Shown here: one piece after another, positions 47,721-55,160 of the stretch
How the letters are laid out: every line of letters begins with the position of its first letter
Position numbering within the stretch: position 1 is the first letter of the stretch
Origin: Acuticoccus sp963704595
Lineage (GTDB): Bacteria > Pseudomonadota > Alphaproteobacteria > Rhizobiales > Amorphaceae
Length of the DNA: 64,000 nt
NCBI GenBank assembly: GCA_963704595.1
Contig: OY969922.1
Coordinates: 4,526,001 to 4,590,000, forward strand
Direction: 5' to 3'
Notes under the pieces: generated by a model
Told to the model about the DNA's origin: nothing
Seen by the model: only the letters and a program-made list of their open reading frames with translations
The model's database searches: none
Translations under genes and position numbers: made by a program

Positions 47721-48119
47721 GTGGCACTCGATCTGACCGGGCTTCCTGCACCAAAGTTCCGCTACTCTCCGGCGGTCGAAGCGGCCGGCATGGTTCGGAC
47801 AGCAGGCATGGTCGGTCTCGACCCGGAATCCGGCGCGCTTGCAGAAGGTGGCGCCGCGGCCGAGTTCAGTCAGATCCTTGCAAATTTCGGCGCATTTCTC
47901 GCAGCCAACGGCTTTGCGAAGCGCGACGTTTTCGCCGCCAACGTATTCGTCACCGATTTTGCGGCGTTCGGCGCCATCAACACGATCTGGGACGAGTTCT
48001 TCGACGACGACGCGGCGCTGCCCGCGCGCACATCGGTTGGCGTCAGCGCTCTGCCGATCGGCGCCGCGGTCGAGGCCGATTTCATGCTGGCGCTGCGCAG
48101 CGCCCCCTCCGGAGCCTGA
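47721..48119 (+). CDS. RidA/YjgF family protein
   Basis: A 132-residue trimeric Rid-fold protein. The conserved arginine of active imine/enamine deaminases is present in 'LPARTSVGVSALPIGA', and the C-terminal strand reads 'VEADFMLAL'. Rid proteins hydrolyse reactive imines/enamines. Here it is the first gene of the ring-cleavage operon, four bases before a second Rid gene. It starts at a GTG with GAGGA about nine bases upstream. It may remove a 2-iminoacid produced in the pathway. Confidence 0.85.
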   Translation: MALDLTGLPAPKFRYSPAVEAAGMVRTAGMVGLDPESGALAEGGAAAEFSQILANFGAFLAANGFAKRDVFAANVFVTDFAAFGAINTIWDEFFDDDAALPARTSVGVSALPIGAAVEADFMLALRSAPSGA

Positions 48120-48123
48120 ACGA

Positions 48124-48585
48124 ATGACCGACATCGCCGCACCCGAGACGCGGGACGCCGACGGACGCGTGGTGAAGCACCTCGCCAAGCCGCGTGGCGC
48201 CTACCCGCACTTCCGCCGGGCGGGCCCTCTCGTGTTCGTGTCGGGCACCAGCTCGCGCCGGGCGGACAATACCATCGCCGGCGCCAGCGTCGACGCCATG
48301 GGCACCACCACGCTCGATATCCGCGAGCAGACGGCCGCGTGCATCGAGAACGTGCGCGCCATCCTGCAGGAAGCGGGCGGCGACCTCGAGAACCTCGTCG
48401 AGGTGTCGACCTTCCTCGTCAACATGAACGACTTCGGCGGCTACAACGAAGTCTACGGCCAGTATTTCTCCGAGAGCGGGCCGGCGCGCACGACCGTCGC
48501 CGTGCACCAGCTCCCGCATCCCCAGCTACTGATCGAAATCCGGGCCACGGCCTACATCGCCCAGTCGCCCACCAGCGCCGAATAG
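48124..48585 (+). CDS. 2-aminomuconate deaminase-like Rid protein (AmnD-like)
   Basis: A 153-residue Rid-family protein with the N-terminal extension and 'FVSGTSSRRADNTIAGA' segment characteristic of 2-aminomuconate deaminases, which release ammonia from 2-aminomuconate in 2-aminophenol and nitrobenzene degradation. The Rid arginine is kept ('GPARTTVAVHQLPHP'). It follows the first Rid gene by four bases and precedes the dioxygenase genes by nine. Assignment as AmnD rests on pattern similarity plus context; the exact substrate is not shown. Confidence 0.8.
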   Translation: MTDIAAPETRDADGRVVKHLAKPRGAYPHFRRAGPLVFVSGTSSRRADNTIAGASVDAMGTTTLDIREQTAACIENVRAILQEAGGDLENLVEVSTFLVNMNDFGGYNEVYGQYFSESGPARTTVAVHQLPHPQLLIEIRATAYIAQSPTSAE

Positions 48586-48594
48586 GAGAGCACC

Positions 48595-49629
48595 ATGCCC
48601 AAGGGTGAAATCGTCGCCGGCTTCATCGCACCGCACCCGCCCCACCTTGTCTACGGCGAGAACCCGCCGCAGAACGAGCCGCGGTCGCAAGGCGGCTGGG
48701 AGCAGCTGCGCTGGGGCTACGAAAAGGTCCGCGAGGCGATCGACGAGTTGAAGCCCGACGTGCTCCTCGTCCACTCGCCGCACTGGAACACCCAGCTCGG
48801 CCACCATTTCCTCGGCGTCCCGCACCTCACCGGCAAGTCGGTCGACCCGATCTTCCCCAACCTCTTCCGTTACACCTACGACCTCAAGGTCGACACCGAA
48901 CTTGCCGAGCTTGCCTGCAAGTATGCCCGCGAAGAGGGCCTCGTCTCCAAGATGATGACGAACCCGAAATTCCGGGTGGACTACGGCACCATCACCTCGC
49001 TCCACCTTGCGCGCCCGCAATGGGACCTGCCGGTGGTGGGCCTGTCCGCCAACAACTCGCCCTACTACCTCACCACCGAGGAGGGCTTTGCCGAGATGGA
49101 CCTCTTGGGCAAGGCAACCCGCCGCGCCATCGAGGATTCCGGCCGCCGCGCCATCGTCCTGTGCTCGGCAACCATGAGCCACCGCCATTTCCAGGAAGAG
49201 CCCGCAACGCCCGAGGACATGAGCTGCGAGCATCCGTACTCGATGGAAATGTACCAGTGGGACATGAAGCTCATCCACCTGATGCGCACCGGCCAGATGA
49301 GCGAAGTCCACCGCCTGCTGCCCGAATTCGTCGACATTGCGTTCGCCGAGTTCAAGGCGGGGTCGTTCACCTGGATGTGCTCGGCCATGGGCTACCCCGA
49401 GCTTCCCGGCGAGCTTCTGGCGTTCGGCAACGTTATCGGCACCGGCAACGCCATCTTCAAGTGGGATCTCACCAAGCACGGCCTCGCGACGCCCGCGAGC
49501 CAGTGGCGCAGCGCCGCGCCTGCCAGCCGCAGCGCGGCACCCGCGCCGGCATGGGCCGCCTCGTCGCCCGCCTCCTCTGACGCGTTCTTCCGCGGCGATG
49601 GTCCCGCCGTCGGGGCGCGAGCGCTTTAG
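48595..49629 (+). CDS. Class III extradiol dioxygenase, catalytic subunit (AmnB-like)
   Basis: A 344-residue LigB-superfamily enzyme resembling the beta subunit of 2-aminophenol 1,6-dioxygenase. Probable iron ligands are His14 in 'IAPHPPHL' and His63 in 'VHSPHWNTQ', with a Glu in the 'FAEFKAGSF' or nearby C-terminal region. 'SHRHFQEEP' may supply the acid-base His. It would open an ortho-aminophenolic or catecholic ring between C-1 and C-6. It is longer than typical AmnB by a Ser/Ala/Pro-rich tail of about 40 residues ('SRSAAPAPAWAAS') before the stop. It starts at ATG 48595 with AGGAGA upstream and pairs with the alpha subunit 8 bp downstream. Confidence 0.85.
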   Translation: MPKGEIVAGFIAPHPPHLVYGENPPQNEPRSQGGWEQLRWGYEKVREAIDELKPDVLLVHSPHWNTQLGHHFLGVPHLTGKSVDPIFPNLFRYTYDLKVDTELAELACKYAREEGLVSKMMTNPKFRVDYGTITSLHLARPQWDLPVVGLSANNSPYYLTTEEGFAEMDLLGKATRRAIEDSGRRAIVLCSATMSHRHFQEEPATPEDMSCEHPYSMEMYQWDMKLIHLMRTGQMSEVHRLLPEFVDIAFAEFKAGSFTWMCSAMGYPELPGELLAFGNVIGTGNAIFKWDLTKHGLATPASQWRSAAPASRSAAPAPAWAASSPASSDAFFRGDGPAVGARAL

Positions 49630-49637
49630 GAGCCATC

Positions 49638-50450
49638 GTGAGCGTCGTTTCCGCCTTCCTCGTTCCGGGTTCCCCGCTGCCGTACCTCAAGCCGGAGAAC
49701 CCGCCCTGGAGCATCATCGCCCAGGCCTACCGGGCGGCAGGGCGGAACCTCGCCGCCTCCCGGCCGGACACGATCCTCGTCTACTCCACCCAGTGGATGG
49801 CGGTGCTGGACGAGCTGTGGCAGCTCCGCCGCTCGTTCAACGACGTGCACGTGGACGAGAACTGGTACGAATATGGCGACCTTCCGTACGAGCTGACCTG
49901 CGACGTTGAACTCGCTGCGGCGTGCGTCGAGGGCTCGAAAGGCATCGGCATCACGTCCAAGGGCGTTGATTACGACAAGTTCCCGATCGATACCGGCACC
50001 ATCGTCGCCAACGGGTTCCTGAACCCAGGCAGCCGCATCCCGCTCACCATCGGCGCCAACAACCTCTACCACTCGTTCGAGGATACCATGCGCCTCGGCG
50101 AAATGGCCGCGAAGGCCGCGGACAGGATGGGCCGCCGGGTGGCGGTGGTGGGTGTCGGCGGTCTGTCGGGCTCGATCTTCCGCCACGAGATCGACATCGC
50201 GACCGACGGCATCGCCACCGCCAACGACGACGAGTGGAACCGCAAGATGCTGGCGCGGCTGGAGCGCGGCGGCGGCAACGAACTCGTCGAGTTCTCCAAG
50301 GACTACGCCAAGAACGCCAAGGCCGACATGGGGTTCAAGCACTTCGCCTGGATCCTCGGCGCCCTTGGCGGCCGCATCAACGGCGGACGCATCCATGCCT
50401 ATGGCGCGACCTACGGGTCCGGCGCCGCGGTGGTGGAGTTTCGCCCCTAA
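49638..50450 (+). CDS. Extradiol dioxygenase alpha (non-catalytic) subunit, AmnA-like
   Basis: A 270-residue LigB-fold protein. At the two positions where the catalytic subunit has iron-binding His, it reads 'LVPGSPLPYLKP' and 'VYSTQWMAV', so it cannot bind iron the same way. This matches the alpha subunit of 2-aminophenol 1,6-dioxygenase. The C-terminus 'HAYGATYGSGAAVVEF' is conserved in the LivM-fused domain at 55157. GTG start at 49638 with TAGGAG five bases upstream. It would form the alpha2beta2 enzyme with the preceding gene product. Confidence 0.83.
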   Translation: MSVVSAFLVPGSPLPYLKPENPPWSIIAQAYRAAGRNLAASRPDTILVYSTQWMAVLDELWQLRRSFNDVHVDENWYEYGDLPYELTCDVELAAACVEGSKGIGITSKGVDYDKFPIDTGTIVANGFLNPGSRIPLTIGANNLYHSFEDTMRLGEMAAKAADRMGRRVAVVGVGGLSGSIFRHEIDIATDGIATANDDEWNRKMLARLERGGGNELVEFSKDYAKNAKADMGFKHFAWILGALGGRINGGRIHAYGATYGSGAAVVEFRP

Positions 50451-50496
50451 GCCTCAAATCCGGGACGCCACGCCCCACAACAGGGAGACGGTACAG

Positions 50497-51747
50497 ATGA
50501 GATTGACGGTAACGGGAGTGGCGGCTGCGGCCGCAATGCTGGCCGCATTCGCGGGGCCTGCGGCAGCGCAGGACGGATGCGTCATCAAGGTGGGCCGCGT
50601 CGTCCCGCTGACGGGGCCTCTGCTCGACATGGGCCGCGAGACCCCCTGGCTCGACGAGAACAAGGTCGACCCGATCAACGAAGCCGGCGGCCTGAAGGTC
50701 GGCGACCAGATGTGCAAGATCGAATACACGATCTACGATTCCAAGGGGACAGCCGCAGGCGCCGGCGAAGCCGCCCAGCGCGCGATCCTCGACGACAAGG
50801 TCGACGTCGTGATGGCGCAGGGCACGCCCGACACCACCAACCCGCCGTCCGACCTCTGCGAGCGCTACGAGGTGCCCTGCATCACCTCCGACACGCCCAT
50901 CGAGGCATGGCTCTACGGCCCCGACGGCAAGCCGAAAGAGTACACCTACACCCACCACTTCTTCTTCGCGGTGCCGGACCTGGCGAAGAACCACATCGGC
51001 ATGATCAAGGCGCTGCCGGGCGGCTTCAACGGCCGCATCGGCTACCTCTACCCCAACGACCCGGACGGCGTGGTGTTCGCCTCCCTGTTCGACCCCGCCT
51101 ACAAGGGCGAGGGCTGGGATCCGGTCGACCCCGGCCGCTTCGAGCAGGGCCTGCCGGACTTCTCGGCGATCATCAACCAGTTCAAGCGGAGCCGCGTTGA
51201 GGTGGTGACCGGCGTTCTCGCCCCGCCCGATCTGCAGAACTACCTGCAGCAGGCCGCGCAGGCCGGCTTCAAGCCGAAGATGTACATCATCGACAAGGGC
51301 ACGGGTTACCCGGAGCCGATGCGTGCGCTGGGCGATTTCGGCATCGACATCCTCTCGGTGAACTTCTGGTCGCCCGCCTTCCCCGGCAAGTCGAAGTATG
51401 GCGACTATGACGGGGCAGAGCTCGTGGAAGCCTACGAGAGCCAGAACCCCGGCAAGATGTACTCGCCGCCGCTCGCCTGGTCCGATGCCTCGTGGGACGT
51501 GCTGTTCGATGCGCTCGAGCGCGCCGGCACCACCGACCGCGACGCACTCCTCAAGGCGATCCACGAGACCGACCTCGACACGGTGGTCGGCAATATCAAG
51601 TTCAACGACCAGAACTTCGGTGTGTCGCCGCTGGGCGGAGCGCAGTGGCAGAAGGATGCCGAGGGCAACCTCGTCAAGCAGAACGTCTTCAACGAAGTCT
51701 ACCCGGACGTTGCGATCACCGGCGAGATGAAGCTCTACCAGCAGTAA
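50497..51747 (+). CDS. ABC transporter solute-binding protein, Liv/branched-chain type
   Basis: A 416-residue periplasmic binding protein of the Peripla_BP_6 (LivJ/K) family. The signal peptide (about 1-24, 'FAGPAAAQDG') precedes 'IKVGRVVPLTGPLLDMGRE'. It feeds the LivG/F/H/M-type importer encoded at 52737-57172. Because it sits directly after the dioxygenase genes, it probably captures an aromatic or heteroaromatic substrate rather than leucine. ATG 50497 has AGGGAGA about eight bases upstream. A perfect UUCG hairpin follows its stop. Confidence 0.9.
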   Translation: MRLTVTGVAAAAAMLAAFAGPAAAQDGCVIKVGRVVPLTGPLLDMGRETPWLDENKVDPINEAGGLKVGDQMCKIEYTIYDSKGTAAGAGEAAQRAILDDKVDVVMAQGTPDTTNPPSDLCERYEVPCITSDTPIEAWLYGPDGKPKEYTYTHHFFFAVPDLAKNHIGMIKALPGGFNGRIGYLYPNDPDGVVFASLFDPAYKGEGWDPVDPGRFEQGLPDFSAIINQFKRSRVEVVTGVLAPPDLQNYLQQAAQAGFKPKMYIIDKGTGYPEPMRALGDFGIDILSVNFWSPAFPGKSKYGDYDGAELVEAYESQNPGKMYSPPLAWSDASWDVLFDALERAGTTDRDALLKAIHETDLDTVVGNIKFNDQNFGVSPLGGAQWQKDAEGNLVKQNVFNEVYPDVAITGEMKLYQQ

Positions 51748-51754
51748 GCCTCCC

Positions 51755-51778
51755 GGAGACGGGGTTCGCCCCGTCTCC
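51755..51778 (+). terminator. UUCG-tetraloop hairpin after the solute-binding protein
   Basis: GGAGACGGGG-TTCG-CCCCGTCTCC is a perfect 10-bp stem with an extra-stable UUCG loop, 7 bp after the stop and 20 bp before the next start. Such hairpins commonly stabilise binding-protein mRNA and reduce read-through, giving the binding protein a higher dose than the transporter. Confidence 0.75.
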
Positions 51779-51798
51779 CCCTCCGAACGCCGCAGGCC

Positions 51799-52737
51799 AT
51801 GACCCCGCTCTACCGCACCTTCCAAACGCAGCGTGATCTGGACGCCGCCTACGATGTCGAGGCCGCCGTGCCCGACTTCATGGCGTATGCGCGCCAGTTC
51901 GTGGAAGGTTCGGCCGAGTTCCGCGCCCGTACGCGCTGCCGGCTCGGCGTGCGCTACGGGCCGACGGTGGAAGAATACGCCGATATCTTCCCGGCTGAGC
52001 GTCGCGGGGCGCCCATCCTGGTCTTCATCCACGGCGGTTTCTGGCGGTCGCTGGCGGCGGGCGACTTCTCGTTCTGCGCCGAAGGCCCGCAGCGGGCCGG
52101 CATCACCACCGTCGTCGCCAACTACACGCTGGCGCCGAACGCCACCATCGGCGAGATCATCCGCCAGATGCGCGCGCTTGTGGCGTGGACTTACCGCCAT
52201 GCCGAGGAGATCGGCGGCGACGCGAACGAGATCTACGTCTGCGGCCACTCCGCCGGCGGCCACCTGACGGCCGAGATGCTTCTGACCGACTGGGTGCGCG
52301 ACTACGGCCTTCCCCGCGGGCTAATCCGCGGCGGCATCCCGATCAGCGGCCTGTTCGATCTGGAGCCGATAAAACTCCTCTCCTTCGTCCAGCCCGACCT
52401 CAGGCTGACGGACGGGGACGTCGCGGCCCACAGCCCGGCCGCACATGTACGCGGCGGCCGGCCACCGATGCTCCTCACCTACGGCTCAGACGAGCCATCA
52501 GAGTTCCTGCGCCAGTCGGACGAGTTCCTCGCTGCATGGCGCAAGGCCGGCAATCGGGCGACCTTCCTGCCCCAACTCGGCCGCAACCATTTCACCGCCA
52601 TCACCGAGCTTGCGGACCCTGCGAGCACGCTCTGCCGCGCGATCTTCGACTTCATGGGCCACACGCCGCGCCGGGCTGCACCGGGGCGGCGAAACGCCAT
52701 GCCGAGCGTCGCCAGCCTCATGCGAAACGCGTCCTGA
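51799..52737 (+). CDS. Alpha/beta hydrolase, kynurenine-formamidase-like
   Basis: A 312-residue alpha/beta-hydrolase. The oxyanion motif 'FIHGGFWRS' (HGGxW), nucleophile elbow 'GHSAGGH' and a late His in 'LGRNHFTAI' are the features of arylformamidases that hydrolyse N-formylkynurenine. Its neighbours suggest removal of a formyl or acyl group from an aminoaromatic compound or ring-cleavage product. The stop overlaps the LivG ATG (TGATG). The last 30 residues are basic and look like a family-foreign tail. Confidence 0.8.
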   Translation: MTPLYRTFQTQRDLDAAYDVEAAVPDFMAYARQFVEGSAEFRARTRCRLGVRYGPTVEEYADIFPAERRGAPILVFIHGGFWRSLAAGDFSFCAEGPQRAGITTVVANYTLAPNATIGEIIRQMRALVAWTYRHAEEIGGDANEIYVCGHSAGGHLTAEMLLTDWVRDYGLPRGLIRGGIPISGLFDLEPIKLLSFVQPDLRLTDGDVAAHSPAAHVRGGRPPMLLTYGSDEPSEFLRQSDEFLAAWRKAGNRATFLPQLGRNHFTAITELADPASTLCRAIFDFMGHTPRRAAPGRRNAMPSVASLMRNAS

Positions 52738-53453
52738 TGGCGGTGCTTCTGGCGGCGGAGGGGCTGCACAAGGCGTTCGGCGCCGTGAAAATCGCCGCGA
52801 ACATCTCGTTCACCGTCGACGAGGGCGAGGTGGTTGGCATCATCGGCCCCAACGGCGCGGGCAAGACCACGCTGTTCGGCCTCCTCTCCGGCAACGTCCC
52901 CCTCGACAAGGGCCGCATCCGGTTCGACGGGCTCGACATCACAGCGCTTCCCAACCACGCCCGAGCGCGCGCCGGCATCGCCCGCACCTACCAGGTGCCG
53001 CGCCCGTTCACCCACATGACGGTCGCCGAGAACCTGCGCGTCGCGGCCCTCTTCGGCGGCGACCTCGAGGAGGCCGAGTGCGACGAATGGGTGGCGCAGG
53101 TGCTCACGTTCACCGGCCTCACCGCGCGCGCCCCCCTGCTCGCGGGCCGGCTGGGGCTCCTCGACCGCAAGCGCCACGAGCTTGCCCGCGCACTCGCCAC
53201 CCGTCCCAGCCTCCTCCTCATCGACGAGGTGGCGGCGGGGCTGACGAACGCCGAGGTGGACGACTTCATCGCGCTTGTCGGGCGCATCAAGGGGGCGGGC
53301 ATCACCGTGGTCTGGATCGAGCACGTCATGAAGACGATGCTGAAGGCGACCGACCGCCTGATCGCGCTGGCAGGTGGCGAGATCATCGCCGAGGGCGCGC
53401 CGGATGCGGTGATCGCCGACCCCAGGGTGAGGCGGGTGTATCTCGGTGCGTAA
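52737..53453 (+). CDS. ABC transporter ATP-binding protein LivG-type
   Basis: A 238-residue nucleotide-binding subunit. Walker A 'GPNGAGKTT', the LivG-typical 'GIARTYQVPRPFTHMTVAENL', Walker B 'LLLIDEVAAGLTNAE' and the switch His in 'WIEHVMK' are present. The signature is divergent ('GLLDRKRHELARAL' where LSGGQ is usual), common in LivG-like subunits with a degenerate site. It is coupled to the hydrolase upstream. Confidence 0.9.
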   Translation: MAVLLAAEGLHKAFGAVKIAANISFTVDEGEVVGIIGPNGAGKTTLFGLLSGNVPLDKGRIRFDGLDITALPNHARARAGIARTYQVPRPFTHMTVAENLRVAALFGGDLEEAECDEWVAQVLTFTGLTARAPLLAGRLGLLDRKRHELARALATRPSLLLIDEVAAGLTNAEVDDFIALVGRIKGAGITVVWIEHVMKTMLKATDRLIALAGGEIIAEGAPDAVIADPRVRRVYLGA

Positions 53454-53496
53454 GGGGAGCCTCTTTGCCAAGCCCGGACGCGGAGGCCGCGTCCCG

Positions 53497-54229
53497 ATGC
53501 TCACCGTGGAGGGCCTCAGCGCCTGGTACGGCGAGCTGAAGGCGCTGCACGAGCTGACCTTCAGCGTCAATTCGGGCGAGGTGCTGGCGATCAGTAGGCG
53601 CCAACGGGGCCGGCAAGTCGACGCTCCTGCGCTCAATCGTCGGCATGATGAACCGTGGCCGCACCGCGCACATCGAGGGCATGATCGAGTTCCAGGGCCG
53701 CCGGCTCGACAAGCTCCGCACCGAGCGCATCGTGGAGACCGGCGTCACCATGGTGCCGGAGGGTCGCAAACTGTTCCCGCGGATGACCGTGGCGGACAAC
53801 CTGATGGTCGGCGCCCACCTGCCGCGGGTGCGCGAGGCTGCGCGCGAGCGGATGGCGGAAATGTTCGAGTTCTTTCCGCGTCTCGGCGAGCGGCGCGACC
53901 AGCTGGTCAGCCAGATGTCCGGCGGCGAGCAGCAGATGGTGGCGATCGCCCGCGCGCTGATGTCCTCGCCGCAGCTCGTCCTGTTCGACGAGCTGTCGCT
54001 CGGCCTCGCGCCCATCATCGTCGACGACATCTACGCCAAGGTGCGGGAGATCAACGCCGCCGGAGTCACCTGCGTCGTCATCGAGCAGGACATGCGCCGC
54101 GCGCTTGGCGTCGCCGACCACGTTCTCGTCATGCTGGAGGGCCGCGTCGTGCTGGACGGATCGCCGGCGTCGCTGGCGGAGGCGGACATCGTCGCCGCCT
54201 ACTTCGGCGCCAAGGGCAAGGGTCACTGA
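53497..54229 (+). CDS. ABC transporter ATP-binding protein LivF-type, one frame break
   Basis: About 243 residues if repaired. The N-terminal 'LTVEGLSAWYGELKALHEL' and the later 'MSGGEQQMVAIARAL', 'LVLFDELSLGLAP' and 'VIEQDMRRAL' are LivF-like. An extra base near 53593 interrupts Walker A; after its removal the text reads 'VGANGAGKSTLLRSIVG'. I took ATG 53497, which has GGAGG ten bases upstream; the frame can also begin at GTG 53446 overlapping the LivG stop. Its stop overlaps the LivH ATG. Confidence 0.87.
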
Positions 54230-55160
54230 TGGAGCCCCTCCCCTTCAACGAAGCGCTGTACTGGACGATGATCGACATCGCCAACGCGCTCCTCACCGGC
54301 ACCATGATCGGCGGCTACTACGCGATGCTCGCCTTCGGGCTGGCGCTGTCGTTCGGCGTGATGCGGCTCGTCAACCTTGCCCACGGCGAGTTCCTGGTGG
54401 TCGGCGCGTATCTGTCGGCGGTGATCCTGCAGGTGGTGCCGGTGCCGCCGTTCCTGGTGCTGATCGTGGTGGTGCCGGTGATGTTCTGCATCGGCTACGG
54501 CCTGCAGCGCTTCCTCCTCAACCGCGTGTCGGTTCAGGCGATGGAGCGGCGCGGCATGTCGGCCAACTTCGGGCTGATGGCGCCGATCCTCGTCACCTTC
54601 GGGCTCGGCATCTTCATCTCGCACCTCCTCCTGTCGATCTTCGCGTCAGACGCGATGAGCATCAAGAACGGCCTCGCCTTCTCCGCGATCCGCCTCAGCC
54701 AGGATCTCTCGATCTCCACACTTCGGCTGATCTTTTTCATCGTCGCCATCGCGACGCTCGCCGTCCTTACTCTCTTCCTGAAGCGCACGCTCACCGGCCG
54801 CGCCATCCGCGCCGCCGCCGACGACCCCGAATATGCCGCCCTCATGGGCATCCGCACCGATCACATCTTCGCGGTGGCGCTCGGCATCTCGCTGGCGATC
54901 TCGGGCCTTGCCGGGTTCATGATCGGGATGACGCGCACCTTCCAGCCGTTCGATGGGCCGCAGTTCATCCTGATCGCGTTCGGCGTCGTCATCATCGGCG
55001 GGCTCAACTCGCTGCCGGGGAGCCTGATCGGAGGCATCCTGCTCGGAGTCACGCAGGTGCTCGCGGGCACCTATTCGGCCCGTCGGCGCAGCTCGTAGGC
55101 GGCTACATGCTGGTCCTCGGCGTTCTCGCCTTCTTCCGCGAGGGGCTGTTTTCCAGATGA
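54229..55160 (+). CDS. ABC transporter permease LivH-type, one frame break
   Basis: About 310 residues if repaired, with eight or so hydrophobic helices. The signature 'FGVMRLVNLAHGEFLVVGAY' and 'ADDPEYAALMGI' are LivH hallmarks. Reading stops early at 55098; restoring one T to TT near 55073 gives the expected C-terminus 'YFGPSAQLVGGYMLVLGVLA' and a stop at 55158-55160 overlapping the LivM start (ATGA). One of only two deletion-type breaks in the window. Confidence 0.87.
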
